Positions 9,019 through 19,744 of a stretch of DNA of 51,204 bases are shown here, piece after piece (within the stretch, counting starts at the first letter, position 1; every line of letters starts with the position of its first letter). The DNA is taken from positions 1-51,204 of the forward strand of contig JAIOPT010000107.1 of NCBI GenBank assembly GCA_021413765.1, written 5' to 3'. The position numbers were made by a program, and so were the translations under genes. Source of the stretch: Betaproteobacteria bacterium (lineage in GTDB: Bacteria; Pseudomonadota; Gammaproteobacteria; Burkholderiales; Gallionellaceae). Below the pieces are notes generated by a model. It was given only the letters and a program-made list of their open reading frames with translations. It was not told the DNA's origin and did no database searches.

Positions 9019-9336
9019 ATGATAAAATTGTTTAAAGCACCTGAACTAAATGAAATTAAAGTAAAAAAAGAGGCAATAAGCAAGCATCTGATAAATATGC
9101 TTCCTGGGTGTAAAGTCAGGTACAAGCACGATGTTAATGCTGATGCAGTGGTCTTTTATATAAAAATTTCCGAGATTACCAAAGAATTTTCAATATGTGA
9201 TCAGTATCTACAGGACTCTTCAACCATTGAAGCATTTGACTTCATTAAGAAAAATGAAGTTATAAAAATAATTTCTACTCATGGAAAAGTTAAAGTTGTA
9301 ATAAGGGAAGGATACCCTGCAATTAGCTATAGATAA
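9019..9336 (+). CDS. Hypothetical protein, AT-rich orphan
   Basis: Unrecognised. From the ATG at 9019 the product is about 105 residues (MIKLFKAPELNEIKVKKEAI onward); an ATG at 9004 would add five residues, but AAGAAG at 9009-9014 fits better as ribosome site for 9019. The protein is rich in Lys and Ile with no signal peptide, membrane helix or known motif; it looks like a small alpha/beta domain. Its codons are strikingly AT-rich against the balanced neighbours, which suggests recent transfer. It stands alone between HU and tilS on the opposite strand from both. Confidence 0.55.
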   Translation: MIKLFKAPELNEIKVKKEAISKHLINMLPGCKVRYKHDVNADAVVFYIKISEITKEFSICDQYLQDSSTIEAFDFIKKNEVIKIISTHGKVKVVIREGYPAISYR

Positions 9337-9472
9337 ACCGGAACTGGAAATCCGTTCTGAATCGTTTTACGATCCAGCTTGGTGAACGGATTGTACTGAG
9401 TTGATCAAAATCCGCATTTACACGAAATCCTGGACATCCCCACCACAATTTTTAATCCAACTCAGCCGGGAT

Positions 9473-10825
9473 TTATACCTTATTGAGAGCCGCGCGCCAA
9501 ACAACCACTACACCAGCTTCATCCGGCTGAGCCAGATATGTATTGGCTATTGCTATGCCCGGGACACACACTAAGTCACCATCGCAAAAAAGCAAGGGTA
9601 ATAAGTCGCGTTGCCAAGGTAGCATCTCATGTTCCTGCAATAGATTTTTTAAGACTTGTTGCGGTCGCGCGGCATTTATCCGAATACATTCTCCGCCATG
9701 ACGCGAACGAATTTTGGCAATGCCGAGATGTAACTTTGCCAAACTGACACCCTGCCCCACGACATATTTAAAATGGAGTTCACCGTGTGGTGAAGGCAAC
9801 AATACTTCTGCTTCACCATGCCACATAACGATAAAATCATCCGGCGGCGGCAACGTAGGCATGGTGTAAGCATAGTCGCGATATCGACGCATTTGCCAGC
9901 CCTGCCAGTCAATACAGACCTGTGCATCTTGGCGAGCATTGCATAATTGGCGCAACATTTCTTCTAGCCTTGTGCTGTCCGGAATGGGCGCCCCTTGCGC
10001 CGCAAGGAAATAACGCAATAGATTTTTTCCCCGTATAACGCCGAACACGCGCAATTGCCTAATATCCAAACGGTTATCTGCTATAGCCAATTCCGCATCC
10101 TGCTGTGCCAACTCGTCCAGCAGTTCAGTTGCTTCGGCAAAATGCTGCGAGCTGCGCAACAAGGTTTTGCGGTAAGCAGGAAAGCGTTGTTCCAACAGCG
10201 GCAGTATGCGATGTCGTAAAAAATTGCGTGGGTAAGTGTCGTCAGCGTTGCTTTCATCCTCCACCCATTGGAGGGCGTGCTGTTGCGCATATTCAAGCAA
10301 TACGGATCGAGGAACATCGAGAAAAGGGCGTAACAGAGTCGGGTCATTAGCACGATGCTTTATAGCTGGCATGGCGCTTGCACCGCGCACTCCTGCCCCG
10401 CGCAACAATTGCAGCAGCAATGTTTCAGCCTGATCATCAAGATGATGCGCCAGCGCTATAAAATCCACCGGCTGTCGTGCAAGTGCGGCGTGACGAAGTT
10501 TGCGCGCCGCCGCTTCAATGCCTAACGAGCGTAACTGTTCGATATTTACATGTTCGACTTGCAGGGAGACGTTATAAAGCGCGCACAAATCAACACAGAA
10601 TGCCGCCCAAGTGTCCGCTTGCGGGCTGATACCGTGATGTACATGCAATGCGCTTAGACGCCATGAATAACGAAGGGACAGTTTTTGTAGCACGTGCAGC
10701 AAGACGACCGAATCAACACCACCACTCAATCCAAGCAGGATGGGGCTGCCCGCAGGAAGCAAGGGCGAGAGCGCGTCGGCTACGCGCTCTGTTAAATCAA
10801 AGCTCGACTTCCTTGAACTTGCCAT
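9473..10825 (-). CDS. tilS: tRNA(Ile)-lysidine synthetase
   Basis: TilS converts C34 of tRNA-Ile(CAU) to lysidine so that it reads AUA. The 450-residue protein has the PP-loop motif SGGVDS at residues 34-39 ([15 protein letters not shown]), the family motifs [28 protein letters not shown] and [11 protein letters not shown], and a C-terminal TilS domain ([20 protein letters not shown]). The ATG at 10825 lies inside the 3' end of accA, a 29-base overlap in another frame; no later ATG fits, so coupled translation with accA is likely. accA-tilS is a recurrent pair in betaproteobacteria. Confidence 0.96.
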   Translation of the reverse strand: MASSRKSSFDLTERVADALSPLLPAGSPILLGLSGGVDSVVLLHVLQKLSLRYSWRLSALHVHHGISPQADTWAAFCVDLCALYNVSLQVEHVNIEQLRSLGIEAAARKLRHAALARQPVDFIALAHHLDDQAETLLLQLLRGAGVRGASAMPAIKHRANDPTLLRPFLDVPRSVLLEYAQQHALQWVEDESNADDTYPRNFLRHRILPLLEQRFPAYRKTLLRSSQHFAEATELLDELAQQDAELAIADNRLDIRQLRVFGVIRGKNLLRYFLAAQGAPIPDSTRLEEMLRQLCNARQDAQVCIDWQGWQMRRYRDYAYTMPTLPPPDDFIVMWHGEAEVLLPSPHGELHFKYVVGQGVSLAKLHLGIAKIRSRHGGECIRINAARPQQVLKNLLQEHEMLPWQRDLLPLLFCDGDLVCVPGIAIANTYLAQPDEAGVVVVWRAALNKV

Positions 10826-11762
10826 AGCCCATTACGCGGTTGAAACGGATCTGCAACAGCTTGTCTATGGAGTGAGATTGCACCTGTTTAAGGGTATCCT
10901 GTAAGCTTTTTTTCAGGGTTAGCATCATTGCCTGATAATCACGGTGAGCACCGCCCGGCGGTTCGCTAATGATCTTGTCGATCAACCCCAACGCCTTCAA
11001 TCTGGTCGCGGTGATACCCAGCGTATCCGCCGCATCAGCCGATTTGTCCGCATTTTTCCAAAGGATGGCAGCGCAACCTTCTGGCGAGATGACCGAGTAG
11101 GTGGCGTATTGCAGCATCAATAACGCGTCACCTACCGCAATGGCCAACGCGCCTCCAGAGCCGCCCTCTCCAATCACCGTACAGATTAATGGCACGCGCA
11201 GTTCTGCCATCACATACAAGCTTTTGCCGATGGCTTCGGACTGACCACGTTCTTCGGCACCAATTCCGGGGTACGCACCCGGAGTATCGATAAAGGTCAT
11301 GATGGGAATATCGAATTTCTCCGCTAGCCGCATCAAGCGCATCGCCTTGCGGTAGCCTTCGGGGCGAGGCATACCAAAGTTGCGATATTGTCGCTCCTTG
11401 GTATCACGCCCTTTTTGATGTCCGATTACCATCACACTTTGGCCATTAAATCGCGCCAATCCGCCGACAATAGCCGGATCATCGGCATAGGAGCGATCTC
11501 CATGTAGCTCCTCAAAATCAGTAAACAGGTGCTGAATGTAATCCAGCGTGTAGGGTCGCTGAGGATGGCGTGACACTTGTGAGATTTGCCACGGCGTGAG
11601 CTTGGCGTAAATATCCTTGGCTAACGCCTGGCTTTTTATTTGCAGACGGTTAATCTCATCGGAGATGTCAAGTGCAGAATCATTCTGTACAAAGCGAAGT
11701 TGCTCAATTTTGCCTGCCAATTCGGCGATAGGCTGCTCAAAATCCAAGAAGATAGCTTTCAT
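10797..11762 (-). CDS. accA: Acetyl-CoA carboxylase carboxyltransferase subunit alpha
   Basis: With AccD it transfers the carboxyl group from carboxybiotin to acetyl-CoA, the first step of fatty-acid synthesis. The protein from the ATG at 11760-11762 is 321 residues and starts [15 protein letters not shown], the family N-terminus; a longer frame would need a TTG nine codons upstream. Carboxyltransferase signatures include [56 protein letters not shown] and [11 protein letters not shown]. No strong ribosome site is visible before either start. Confidence 0.97.
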   Translation of the reverse strand: MKAIFLDFEQPIAELAGKIEQLRFVQNDSALDISDEINRLQIKSQALAKDIYAKLTPWQISQVSRHPQRPYTLDYIQHLFTDFEELHGDRSYADDPAIVGGLARFNGQSVMVIGHQKGRDTKERQYRNFGMPRPEGYRKAMRLMRLAEKFDIPIMTFIDTPGAYPGIGAEERGQSEAIGKSLYVMAELRVPLICTVIGEGGSGGALAIAVGDALLMLQYATYSVISPEGCAAILWKNADKSADAADTLGITATRLKALGLIDKIISEPPGGAHRDYQAMMLTLKKSLQDTLKQVQSHSIDKLLQIRFNRVMGYGKFKEVEL

Positions 11763-11871
11763 AAATTTCGTATTTATTTGCGTATTCAAATGATACAGTA
11801 TCTAACTAGCAAGGCCAAAGAAGCGCAGATAGAATTTTGCTGAACTGCTGAAAATTCAGTCTATTTTTTTG

Positions 11872-12906
11872 CTATACCAACGCATATCGCGTCAAAGATT
11901 TGGACAAGCGCCACGGCTTCCACACTGCACTGCGCGTCAACACAAATCGTTGTGTAACGCCCGCATTAAGTACATTCAGGCTAAGTTGCTTAATGCGCCC
12001 GTTACGCAACGCTTTCCACAATGGTGCAATATAGCTTTGCTCCAGGCACTGCACCGAATCGCGCCAGGCATACAGGTCACCTTGCTGAAGTGGGCGGCGC
12101 AAACCTTCCCAGACGATGAGCACATCACCTTCATCATCAACACAGCGGGTTAAATCACCCGACGATATTTGATAAGGAATGCCTGCAGCCTGCGCGAACG
12201 CTCCGGCCAGAAAGCTGTCGCCGCAAACCTTCGTATATGGCCGTGCCAAATGTTCTACCGCCTTCCCTCCTCCCCACAGCCAGATACTATTTATGGGCAA
12301 ATCATCACGCGCCTCGCGCGCCTGATTTACAGCGTGTTCGAAAAAAAGCATTTGAACTTCGTTGAAGACTTTATGCCAACGCAAGGCATCCTGACCTGTC
12401 GGTAAATGCGATTGTACGTTTCTGCCTGCCACCTGCGCCAAGGAATGTGTCACGATGTTTGGAACGCTCTCCATCTGGAGATACCAGCGCTGCGGATGGG
12501 GCGAAAAAAAACGCAAGCCTTCAGCGGCAAAATGCGTATTCAAACTGGCGCACAACTGCGCCGCTTCATCAGCATTCAATGGTACATCCGGATGTAAAGA
12601 CAATTGCGTGCGCTGCATTTGCAGATACACTGGATCAGCACGTAACCAGTAGCAAGTAGCTGGCTGCATCCCGTCCGCCATCAAGGTAATTGGTGCGATG
12701 GGTTCGTCCATCTGTCGTGCAATACCAAAAGTCCGGCACAGCCACTCTTCCAGCGTACCTGTTGAGCTAATTTCTGATGATAACAATGCAGGCTTGGCAC
12801 GCGCCAGCAGCTTCTCAAGGACTGGCACTGCTAGACCGGCGCAAGCGTCTACAAAAAACTCCTGCGGCAAGAATAAATCAAGGATAACGATGTCTACATT
12901 TCTCAT
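11872..12906 (-). CDS. RpfE-like / phosphoglycerate-mutase-related hypothetical protein
   Basis: A 344-residue soluble protein with no signal peptide. Motifs LRADPVYLQMQRTQLSLHPD and PINSIWLWGGGKAVE match a family found across betaproteobacteria and often labelled regulatory protein of RpfE type, distantly related to cofactor-independent phosphoglycerate mutases. The biochemical role is not established, and I assign none. It lies upstream of and divergent from lolC-lolD, with about 155 bases between, and downstream of nothing obviously linked. Family recognition is from memory of such sequences. Confidence 0.65.
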   Translation of the reverse strand: MRNVDIVILDLFLPQEFFVDACAGLAVPVLEKLLARAKPALLSSEISSTGTLEEWLCRTFGIARQMDEPIAPITLMADGMQPATCYWLRADPVYLQMQRTQLSLHPDVPLNADEAAQLCASLNTHFAAEGLRFFSPHPQRWYLQMESVPNIVTHSLAQVAGRNVQSHLPTGQDALRWHKVFNEVQMLFFEHAVNQAREARDDLPINSIWLWGGGKAVEHLARPYTKVCGDSFLAGAFAQAAGIPYQISSGDLTRCVDDEGDVLIVWEGLRRPLQQGDLYAWRDSVQCLEQSYIAPLWKALRNGRIKQLSLNVLNAGVTQRFVLTRSAVWKPWRLSKSLTRYALV

Positions 12907-13062
12907 GTTGAACTTGTCCGAAATTACTTAATCAGAATATTGCGCAAATTAACGCATACTCTCGTTGGTTTTGATGAAAAACCACAGTGAAGTAATTTAT
13001 ATCTTTATTAGTTTACCATCCCGCAGAGAGCGCTCTTATGGCAAACTAGCGACCAATTCTTT

Positions 13063-14322
13063 TTGAGTACCTTCACTTTGCGTCCTTACGAACTCTTTAT
13101 CGGTCTGCGTTACACCCGTGCCAAGCGGCGCAATCATTTCATTTCCTTTATTTCGCTTATCTCCATGTTGGGTATGGCCTTGGGCGTGGCTGCGCTCATT
13201 GTAGTGCTGTCGGTAATGAACGGTTTCCAGAAAGAAATCCGCACGCGCATTCTAGGTATCGCGCCCCACCTGCAAATCAGTGAAGAAGGTAACTACATGG
13301 TTGACTGGCAACCGACCTTACAGCTCACGACAAAATATCCACAAGTGGCGGCTGCCGCACCTTTCGTAAATGGGCAAGGCATGGTGTCGTTTGATCAAAA
13401 CGTGCAGGGCGTAATGGTACGCGGCATTTTGCCGCATGATGAAAGCAAAGTGATAGACCTCTCCGACAAGATGAAAGCCGGTTCGCTGGACGCCTTGCAG
13501 GAAGGCAGTTTCGGTATCGTGCTGGGTTCAGACTTGGCGCACACACTGGGGGCGCATCTGAATGACAAGGTGTTACTTATCTCTCCTCAGGGGCAGATTA
13601 CTCCTGCTGGAATGGTGCCACGACTCAAGCAATTCCGCGTAGTGGGTATTTTCGAGATTGGTATGGCACCCTATGACAATTCGCTGGCATTAATCCACCT
13701 TAATGACGCTCAGAAGCTCTATCAAATGGGTAGCGCGGTAAGCGGCATCAGCGCACGTCTGCATGACCTCGATCTGGCTCCGCACGTGGCCTTCGAAATA
13801 CAACGAGTCTTGCCACGCAATGTTAATGTTAGCGACTGGACTCGCCAGCACTCTAATTACTTCCGCGCAGTACAGATCGAAAAGAAAATGATGTTTATCA
13901 TCCTTTCACTCATCGTGGCGGTAGCTGCATTCAACATTGTCTCCACGCTGGTAATGGCGGTTACCGACAAACAAGCCGACATCGCCATCCTGCGCACGCT
14001 CGGTGCTTCACCCGCCAGCATCATGAAAATATTTATCGTACAAGGCGCCCTGATTGGCCTGATCGGTTCGGTACTCGGCGTTGGAGGAGGCGTGCTGCTA
14101 AGCCTCAACATCGACACTGTGGTGCCGTTTATAGAGCGACTGCTGGGCATGCACTTTCTCTCCAAGGAAGTGTATTTCATCAGCGAACTACCCTCCGATT
14201 TACAGCGCGATGATGTGCTGGTTGTGGCATGTTTCTCTTTTATCATCAGCCTAGTCGCCACGCTATATCCAAGTTGGCGCGCATCCAGAACACAACCGGC
14301 GGAGGCGCTACGCTATGAGTGA
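13063..14322 (+). CDS. lolC: Lipoprotein-releasing ABC transporter membrane subunit LolC/LolE
   Basis: The LolCDE complex extracts lipoproteins from the inner membrane for delivery to LolA. The 419-residue protein has the family N-terminus [20 protein letters not shown], a first membrane helix (about 26-50), a large periplasmic domain, and three C-terminal helices within the FtsX-like domain ([59 protein letters not shown]). No ATG occurs before residue 32, so the start is probably TTG at 13063 (or TTG at 13078), which is unusual and lacks a strong ribosome site. It overlaps lolD by 8 bases. Confidence 0.92.
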   Translation: MSTFTLRPYELFIGLRYTRAKRRNHFISFISLISMLGMALGVAALIVVLSVMNGFQKEIRTRILGIAPHLQISEEGNYMVDWQPTLQLTTKYPQVAAAAPFVNGQGMVSFDQNVQGVMVRGILPHDESKVIDLSDKMKAGSLDALQEGSFGIVLGSDLAHTLGAHLNDKVLLISPQGQITPAGMVPRLKQFRVVGIFEIGMAPYDNSLALIHLNDAQKLYQMGSAVSGISARLHDLDLAPHVAFEIQRVLPRNVNVSDWTRQHSNYFRAVQIEKKMMFIILSLIVAVAAFNIVSTLVMAVTDKQADIAILRTLGASPASIMKIFIVQGALIGLIGSVLGVGGGVLLSLNIDTVVPFIERLLGMHFLSKEVYFISELPSDLQRDDVLVVACFSFIISLVATLYPSWRASRTQPAEALRYE

Positions 14323-14995
14323 GATGGTCATTTCCTGCCGTGACTTATGCAAAACTTTTGTACAAGGCAAACTCAATGTACCCGTGCTTAACGGAGTTAA
14401 CATTGACGTCATGCGCGGCGAGCGTATCGCCATCGTAGGTAGCTCAGGCTCCGGCAAAAGCACCCTCCTCCACTTGCTTGGTGGATTGGACAAGGCTAGC
14501 GGCGGCAGCGTCGCCATCCTTGGCCACGATGTGCAAGCCATGAATGAAGCTGAGCGCGGCATTCTGCGCAACCGGGCGCTGGGTTTTGTTTACCAGTTCC
14601 ACCATCTGCTGGCGGAGTTCACTGCACTGGAAAATGTTGCCATGCCATTACTGATCCGTGGCATGAAGCGAAATGAAACAGATCCGATTGCCTCACGTAT
14701 GCTCGGGCTAGTAGGGCTGGCACACCGTACGGAGCACCTTCCAGCCGAACTTTCCGGTGGTGAACGTCAGCGTGTCGCCGTAGCTCGCGCGCTAGTCACC
14801 GAGCCAGCCTGTGTATTGGCAGACGAGCCTACCGGAAATTTGGACCGCGCCAGTGCGCAAGCATTATTTGAACTGATGCAAGAACTCAATTCCAGGCTTA
14901 ATACCAGCTTCATCGTAGTCACCCACGACTTGGAGCTAGCGGGAAAAATGCAGCGTCAGCTTCGCCTGATGGATGGAGTGCTGCACGAAGCATGA
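14315..14995 (+). CDS. lolD: Lipoprotein-releasing ABC transporter ATP-binding protein
   Basis: 226 residues. Walker A is GSSGSGKST at residues 42-50, the ABC signature is [15 protein letters not shown], Walker B is [13 protein letters not shown], and the switch histidine is in VVTHDLEL. These are the LolD-type sequences, and the gene overlaps lolC by 8 bases. LolD drives the LolC/E membrane subunits; only one membrane subunit gene is present here, so the complex may be a LolC/E homodimer form (LolF-like) in this organism. Confidence 0.95.
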   Translation: MSEMVISCRDLCKTFVQGKLNVPVLNGVNIDVMRGERIAIVGSSGSGKSTLLHLLGGLDKASGGSVAILGHDVQAMNEAERGILRNRALGFVYQFHHLLAEFTALENVAMPLLIRGMKRNETDPIASRMLGLVGLAHRTEHLPAELSGGERQRVAVARALVTEPACVLADEPTGNLDRASAQALFELMQELNSRLNTSFIVVTHDLELAGKMQRQLRLMDGVLHEA

Positions 14996-15114
14996 TTACC
15001 CAGAAACTGTTGTCGCAACGCGGCTTTTATATTGACTAACCGCGCAGCGCCCCATACCCGTATCACTCCAAAATTGTTCCCACCCAACACAACAAAGTGA
15101 AAATCGGCTGCACT

Positions 15115-16653
15115 TCAAGTACCGCTAAGCGCAGCCAATATTTGGCTCTTCAATGCCTTGATTAGCGCAGTCTCGTCAGGCGGCATACCCTCGGGCGCAG
15201 GCAAAATACGGTCAGCATAAAACAAGCCTATCTGTACTTTTTGCACCACCAGCGGTAGCACGATAAAACTGCGCGCGTCGGGCAATAGGGCGCGATGCCA
15301 TGCAGGCAAGAGATCGCGTATTTTCTCGCTTCTTGCATCCGATATCATCAGGTCGGTGTTATTTTCCATGGACAAATGGAATAGATCCCGCTCCGATGTC
15401 ATCTGGAAAACAAAGCGCTCCTGGCGCGAGGCATGGCCTTCTCCAAGTGCAACGCGGGCACGGAACTGACCCGACTTGGTATCCTTTAAACACATGGTCG
15501 CAAAGCGAAAGCCCATGCTACGGTACAGCGTTTCCAGCACCAACATAATCAATTCATTGACTTTACTTCGACCTAACGCCCGCATCTGTATCGCATCCTG
15601 AACGCCGGCTAACAATAAGTCGCGTGCATTGACCGGCTTGCCGCTGGGATGAAAACCTTGAGTCTTGGCTTCCGCACCCATGGTCATCATCAACAACACG
15701 TCCGGCATGCTGCTAACAGCGTCTGCGGCCTTGATGTCCGCCCCGTCCAGTTTAAAACTCTCAGTCAGCACTCGCATTTCCTCGGCAACCGAAGTAAACA
15801 ACGCGCTCATTTTTTCAGTGTCAAGATTTAAGGCAGCGCCAAAACGCGCCAGTAATTTTTGTTCATCTGCCTCCACTTCGGCGCCAGAGCGTGAAATTAA
15901 TTTGGATGCTTCGGCACTAAATGAGGCAACCTGCCGCATCCACTCTTGGCGATTGCCCGCCACCCGTTGCTTACCGGCAGGCACAGCACTTAGCGCATTA
16001 ATAATAGTTTCCGGGATATTCCACTTAGACAGCACCGCTTCAGTCAGCTCGTCATAGCTACAGCCAAGCACTTGGACTGAGGCTTGGGCCGGACTGTGTT
16101 TGCCTGCGTCGACAAGCATGTCAATTTGTCCTAAAGAGGCGTGTTCGTGCGATGCCACCAGCAAACGACCCAGGTTTTTGAACAAGGCCGCAATCGATAC
16201 TTCTTCCGCGCCTTGGTACTGGCTGTTGCGAGCCAGCTCGCGACCGACCAAACTGGCACGTAAAGCATTGGCAAGCTCTACACGGATGCTCTGCGCGTGC
16301 TTATGGTTAGACAAACTATCGACCAGAAGCATGGCCAGCGCACTAGTTTTTACTGAATCAAACCCGAGCATAAAAATCGCCCGGGAGATGGTCGATACAG
16401 GCGTGTTTGCCCCCCGACGATAGGAAGCCGAGTTCGACAGACGCAAAATCTTTTGCGTTAACGCCACATCTGACAACACACAATCTGTGAGATTATTGGT
16501 CGCTTCGTCATCGGACGCCGTAATTTGGACAACACGTGATACAGCGGAACCGAGCGCAAACAATCCGACATTGTTACTGAGCTTTCGCACAAGCGCATCG
16601 CGCTCGTTATGCATTTCACCACCACTTTGTCGTGGTTCGATTTCGACAGACAT
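15115..16653 (-). CDS. HDOD-domain signalling protein with C-terminal GAF-like region
   Basis: About 512 residues from the ATG at 16651-16653 (MSVEIEPRQSGG), which has AGGAA eight bases upstream; a longer frame adds 13 codons with no better site. The N-terminal half is an HDOD domain (LSDVALTQKILRLSNSASYR, STISRAIFMLGFDSVKTSAL, ALFKNLGRLLVASHEHASLG), a degenerate HD-GYP relative lacking catalytic metal ligands. The C-terminal part (about 345-510, including LYRSMGFRFATMCLKD and FIVLPLVVQKVQIGLFYADR) looks like a GAF sensor. Such proteins act in signal transduction, often linked to c-di-GMP or motility. It converges with lolD and stands alone. Confidence 0.85.
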   Translation of the reverse strand: MSVEIEPRQSGGEMHNERDALVRKLSNNVGLFALGSAVSRVVQITASDDEATNNLTDCVLSDVALTQKILRLSNSASYRRGANTPVSTISRAIFMLGFDSVKTSALAMLLVDSLSNHKHAQSIRVELANALRASLVGRELARNSQYQGAEEVSIAALFKNLGRLLVASHEHASLGQIDMLVDAGKHSPAQASVQVLGCSYDELTEAVLSKWNIPETIINALSAVPAGKQRVAGNRQEWMRQVASFSAEASKLISRSGAEVEADEQKLLARFGAALNLDTEKMSALFTSVAEEMRVLTESFKLDGADIKAADAVSSMPDVLLMMTMGAEAKTQGFHPSGKPVNARDLLLAGVQDAIQMRALGRSKVNELIMLVLETLYRSMGFRFATMCLKDTKSGQFRARVALGEGHASRQERFVFQMTSERDLFHLSMENNTDLMISDARSEKIRDLLPAWHRALLPDARSFIVLPLVVQKVQIGLFYADRILPAPEGMPPDETALIKALKSQILAALSGT

Positions 16654-16962
16654 AGCTACATTCCTGGAAAAACATACATCTGAAAAATCCATCGTCTACC
16701 GCACACCTTGCGGTGTCACAACAACAAAGGAAACGACACGACTACTTATCCATTGCATATCGGCGAAACTGCACCAACCTTTACGACTGCAGTACCTGCA
16801 ACGGCAAGTCAGTCTTGCTATTACGAATTAAATCGGACAGGTGCTGGCTTGACCTCAGGTACAATTAAGCAAAACATGTCGTGCATATGTGATTTTTAGC
16901 ACAGCCAGGAGTGCAAGTTTTCTCTATATTTGGCTCCTTCATAACCACAAAGGAAACTAAAA

Positions 16963-17427
16963 GTGAAATCCAACAAAGTTGCTTTAATTGCCTTGTTACT
17001 CTGGATTCTTACTATTGTCGTATTCGCATGGTTCTTCATTCGTGGGAATACTACCGTCGGAACCGATGGCAGAACTGCAGTTGTGCTGCAAGTTGGCGAG
17101 CGTGACTTAATCTTATCCGAAATGCGTGGCCTACTATCTGCAACACAAGGAATTCTAGAGGGCCTGAATCAGGGCGATATGCAGCGCGTAATCAAGGCTT
17201 CAAGTGCTGCAGGTATGATTGTTGCTGCTGATGCAAGCCCGGCACTAATGGCAAAACTGCCGATAGAATTAAAAACGCTAGGTATGAGTGTGCATCACGA
17301 CATGGATGCTATAGCCAAAGCTGCCGAAAATAAAGCACCAACACCAGAAATTTTGAAGATACTGTCTAATACATTAACAAAATGCGTCGCCTGCCACTCA
17401 ACTTGGCAGCTTAAAGTGGCAAATTAA
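16963..17427 (+). CDS. Membrane-anchored c-type cytochrome, cytochrome c'/c556-like
   Basis: 154 residues starting at GTG 16963 with AAAGGAAA upstream. One N-terminal membrane helix (about 6-26) is followed by a helical periplasmic domain ending in a single haem-binding motif CVACH (Cys141, Cys144, His145) ten residues from the C-terminus. A C-terminal CxxCH on a ~130-residue four-helix domain is the cytochrome c'/c556 pattern. The role (electron carrier or gas-ligand binding) cannot be read from sequence. It stands alone between the HDOD gene and arsM. Confidence 0.75.
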   Translation: MKSNKVALIALLLWILTIVVFAWFFIRGNTTVGTDGRTAVVLQVGERDLILSEMRGLLSATQGILEGLNQGDMQRVIKASSAAGMIVAADASPALMAKLPIELKTLGMSVHHDMDAIAKAAENKAPTPEILKILSNTLTKCVACHSTWQLKVAN

Positions 17428-17548
17428 ACTAAACAATGATTTATCCTGAGACTAATCGAAAAGTATTGATTAATTTTTTTAATTGCCCACCGCCAAACAG
17501 AGCGCCAATATCCATTCCGCTCGCTTTATTCACCCTTACTAATCTTAC

Positions 17549-18586
17549 TTAGCAGCAACCTGAAGTAGCTGCGCTTTGATGTTGTGCAAAAGGTATGTCA
17601 TTACCGCACCCGGCAAAAATTCCATAGTGCTGGCTAAAATCGCCGATGAACTCGAAATGTTCCCTGAAGCGGGAATCATGCAGCATATGCCAGGTATTGC
17701 CGCAAACGGGGAATACTCGGCCGGCTTCGATGTCGTGATGGCTATCGAGGACAAAGCGATGCGGATGATCGGGTATCGTACCGCGATAAATCACCGCCTG
17801 GCCATAATCTTCGCAGGCGGGCTCCAGGCCATCCAGCTTAAACAACCTATAAGTGGCCGAGAAAAAGCGGATGTTGCCAACCCGTTTGGCCAGCTTGTCA
17901 TCGGTAATGTCGAGCGGCCTATCTTCAACCAGCCTTGAGTCGGCAAAGTCATGTTGCTTGGCAAGATTAACGAAATCATTCCAGTACAGTGCGCCACCCA
18001 GACATTCACCATACAGCACCGGATCATTGCGCACCGTGTTTGGCACTCTGCGGTCGGCATAGACATCCGAGAAATAGAATTCGCCACCCGGTTTGAGCAA
18101 GCGATGCACTTCGCGCAGCACCGCATCCTTATCCGGCGAAAGATTGATCACGCAGTTCGAAACGATGACATCGAAGCTGCCGCTTTCCAACCCAAGCTCA
18201 TCGAGCTTCTCAATGTAGCCCTGTTTGAAAATGACGTTGTCAAAACCGAACATCTCAGCGTGATAGGCGCGATAACTTTCCGCAACGGCAAGTTGCTCCT
18301 CGGTCATATCCACACCGACAACCTGACCACTCGCGCCCACCAATTGGGCCAGCGCATACACATCGCGCCCGGAACCGCTACCCAGATCGAGAATGCGACA
18401 GCCTTCCAGCAGCGACGGACAAATTAATCCGCAACCATAGTAGCGCGACATCACTTCAGGGTGGATGCGCGCCAGCAGCGGCTTGAGCCAGTCCGGCACG
18501 CGCGACGCATCGCAGCAGGCAGAGGTCTTCAGGTCGTTGGAAGTTTGCAGTTGTTTGCCGTAATAGTCTTTAACGATTTCATGCAT
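17549..18586 (-). CDS. arsM: Arsenite S-adenosylmethionine methyltransferase
   Basis: ArsM methylates As(III) stepwise to mono-, di- and trimethyl species. The 345-residue protein (ATG at 18584-18586; a TTG two codons earlier is less likely) has the SAM-binding motif ILDLGSGSGRDVYALAQLVG and GVDMTEEQL. Four cysteines match the spacing of the ArsM catalytic set: Cys24 (ACCD), Cys52 (YYGCG), Cys145 (SNCVINL) and Cys195 (GECLGG). The C-terminus ends SGCC. It is the last gene of a long minus-strand run that begins with arsS, so dimethylarsenic for arsenosugar synthesis could be made in the same expression unit. No arsR or arsC is nearby. Confidence 0.95.
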   Translation of the reverse strand: MHEIVKDYYGKQLQTSNDLKTSACCDASRVPDWLKPLLARIHPEVMSRYYGCGLICPSLLEGCRILDLGSGSGRDVYALAQLVGASGQVVGVDMTEEQLAVAESYRAYHAEMFGFDNVIFKQGYIEKLDELGLESGSFDVIVSNCVINLSPDKDAVLREVHRLLKPGGEFYFSDVYADRRVPNTVRNDPVLYGECLGGALYWNDFVNLAKQHDFADSRLVEDRPLDITDDKLAKRVGNIRFFSATYRLFKLDGLEPACEDYGQAVIYRGTIPDHPHRFVLDSHHDIEAGRVFPVCGNTWHMLHDSRFREHFEFIGDFSQHYGIFAGCGNDIPFAQHQSAATSGCC

Positions 18587-18691
18587 GATCAATAGTCTTA
18601 TGAAAATTGAGATAGGGTTTCGTCGTGCACTTCAAACATTCCTTACACATGCATTCAAACAACCTGAAGCAAGGCATTGGAAAGTTTTCAT

Positions 18692-19702
18692 CTAATGTTT
18701 CTCATGATGCCCGCCGAATTCGTAGCGCAGGGCAGACAATATTTTATTGCCGTAATCCGCTTCTCCGCGCGAATTGAAGCGATCAAATAATGCGGCGGTG
18801 AGAACCGGCGCGGGCGTACCCGATTCGATGGCGGCGATGCTGGTCCAGCGTCCCTCGCCGGAATCTGACACCTTGCCGCCAAACCCCTGCAGGTTCGGAT
18901 CGGCTTGCAACGCGTGCGCGGTCAAATCAAGTAACCAGGAACTCACCACGCTGCCGCGCCGCCACAACTCGGCCACTTCGGCCACGTTGATATCGTAGCG
19001 GAACGCTTCCGGCTCGCGTAACGGTGTAGTCTCCGCATCAGCTTCGCGCGACACGCCACCCACATTGGCATGACGCAGCAGATTGAAACCTTCGGCATAG
19101 GCGGCCATCATGCCGTATTCAATACCATTGTGAACCATCTTGACGAAGTGCCCGGCACCCTCGGGGCCGCAGTGCAGATAACCGCTCTCTGCCGTGCTCG
19201 GCTGGCCACTGCGCCCTTCGGTGCGAGGCGCGGCTTCCACACCCGGCGCCAGTGCGGCAAAGATAGGTTGCAAGCGCGCAACCGTTTGCTGCTGGGCACC
19301 GATCATCAGGCAGTAACCACGCTCTAGCCCCCAAGTCCCACCGCTAACTCCCACATCCGCATAATGGATGGACTGCGCCGACAGACTCCTGGCACGTATG
19401 ATGTCATCCTTGTAATAGGAGTTGCCACCATCAATGATGATGTCATCCGCGCCCAGCAGCGGGGATAGTTCCGCGATACTGGCATCCACCACCGCCGCCG
19501 GCAACATCAGCCAGATGGCGCGCGGTGTACTCAACTTGTTCACAAAATCCTGCACGCTGGCGGTGGGTATCATTCCTTCTTTTGCCAGTGCCTGTACCGC
19601 TTCACTGCTGCGGTCAAACACTACACATTGGTGTCCGGCGCGGTGCAAACGACGCACCATGTTTGCACCCATACGCCCCAACCCTATCATTCCGATCTGC
19701 AT
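18692..19702 (-). CDS. gnd: 6-phosphogluconate dehydrogenase (decarboxylating), short type
   Basis: Oxidises 6-phosphogluconate to ribulose 5-phosphate and CO2 with NAD(P)+. From the ATG at 19700-19702 (site GGAGAAAAT) it is 336 residues, beginning MQIGMIGLGRMGANMVRRLH, the Rossmann dinucleotide motif. Family motifs are IIDGGNSYYKDD, ADVGVSGGTWGLERGYCLMI and FVKMVHNGIEYGMMAAYAEG. The 300-340-residue class (GndA/YqeC type) lacks the long C-terminal tail of E. coli Gnd and often prefers NAD+. It follows glk across a 230-base gap occupied by an inverted-repeat element, and precedes arsM by about 105 bases. Confidence 0.94.
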   Translation of the reverse strand: MQIGMIGLGRMGANMVRRLHRAGHQCVVFDRSSEAVQALAKEGMIPTASVQDFVNKLSTPRAIWLMLPAAVVDASIAELSPLLGADDIIIDGGNSYYKDDIIRARSLSAQSIHYADVGVSGGTWGLERGYCLMIGAQQQTVARLQPIFAALAPGVEAAPRTEGRSGQPSTAESGYLHCGPEGAGHFVKMVHNGIEYGMMAAYAEGFNLLRHANVGGVSREADAETTPLREPEAFRYDINVAEVAELWRRGSVVSSWLLDLTAHALQADPNLQGFGGKVSDSGEGRWTSIAAIESGTPAPVLTAALFDRFNSRGEADYGNKILSALRYEFGGHHEKH

Positions 19703-19744
19703 TATTTTCTCCTTCAATAAAATATAATTTTCTATGGCACGGGT

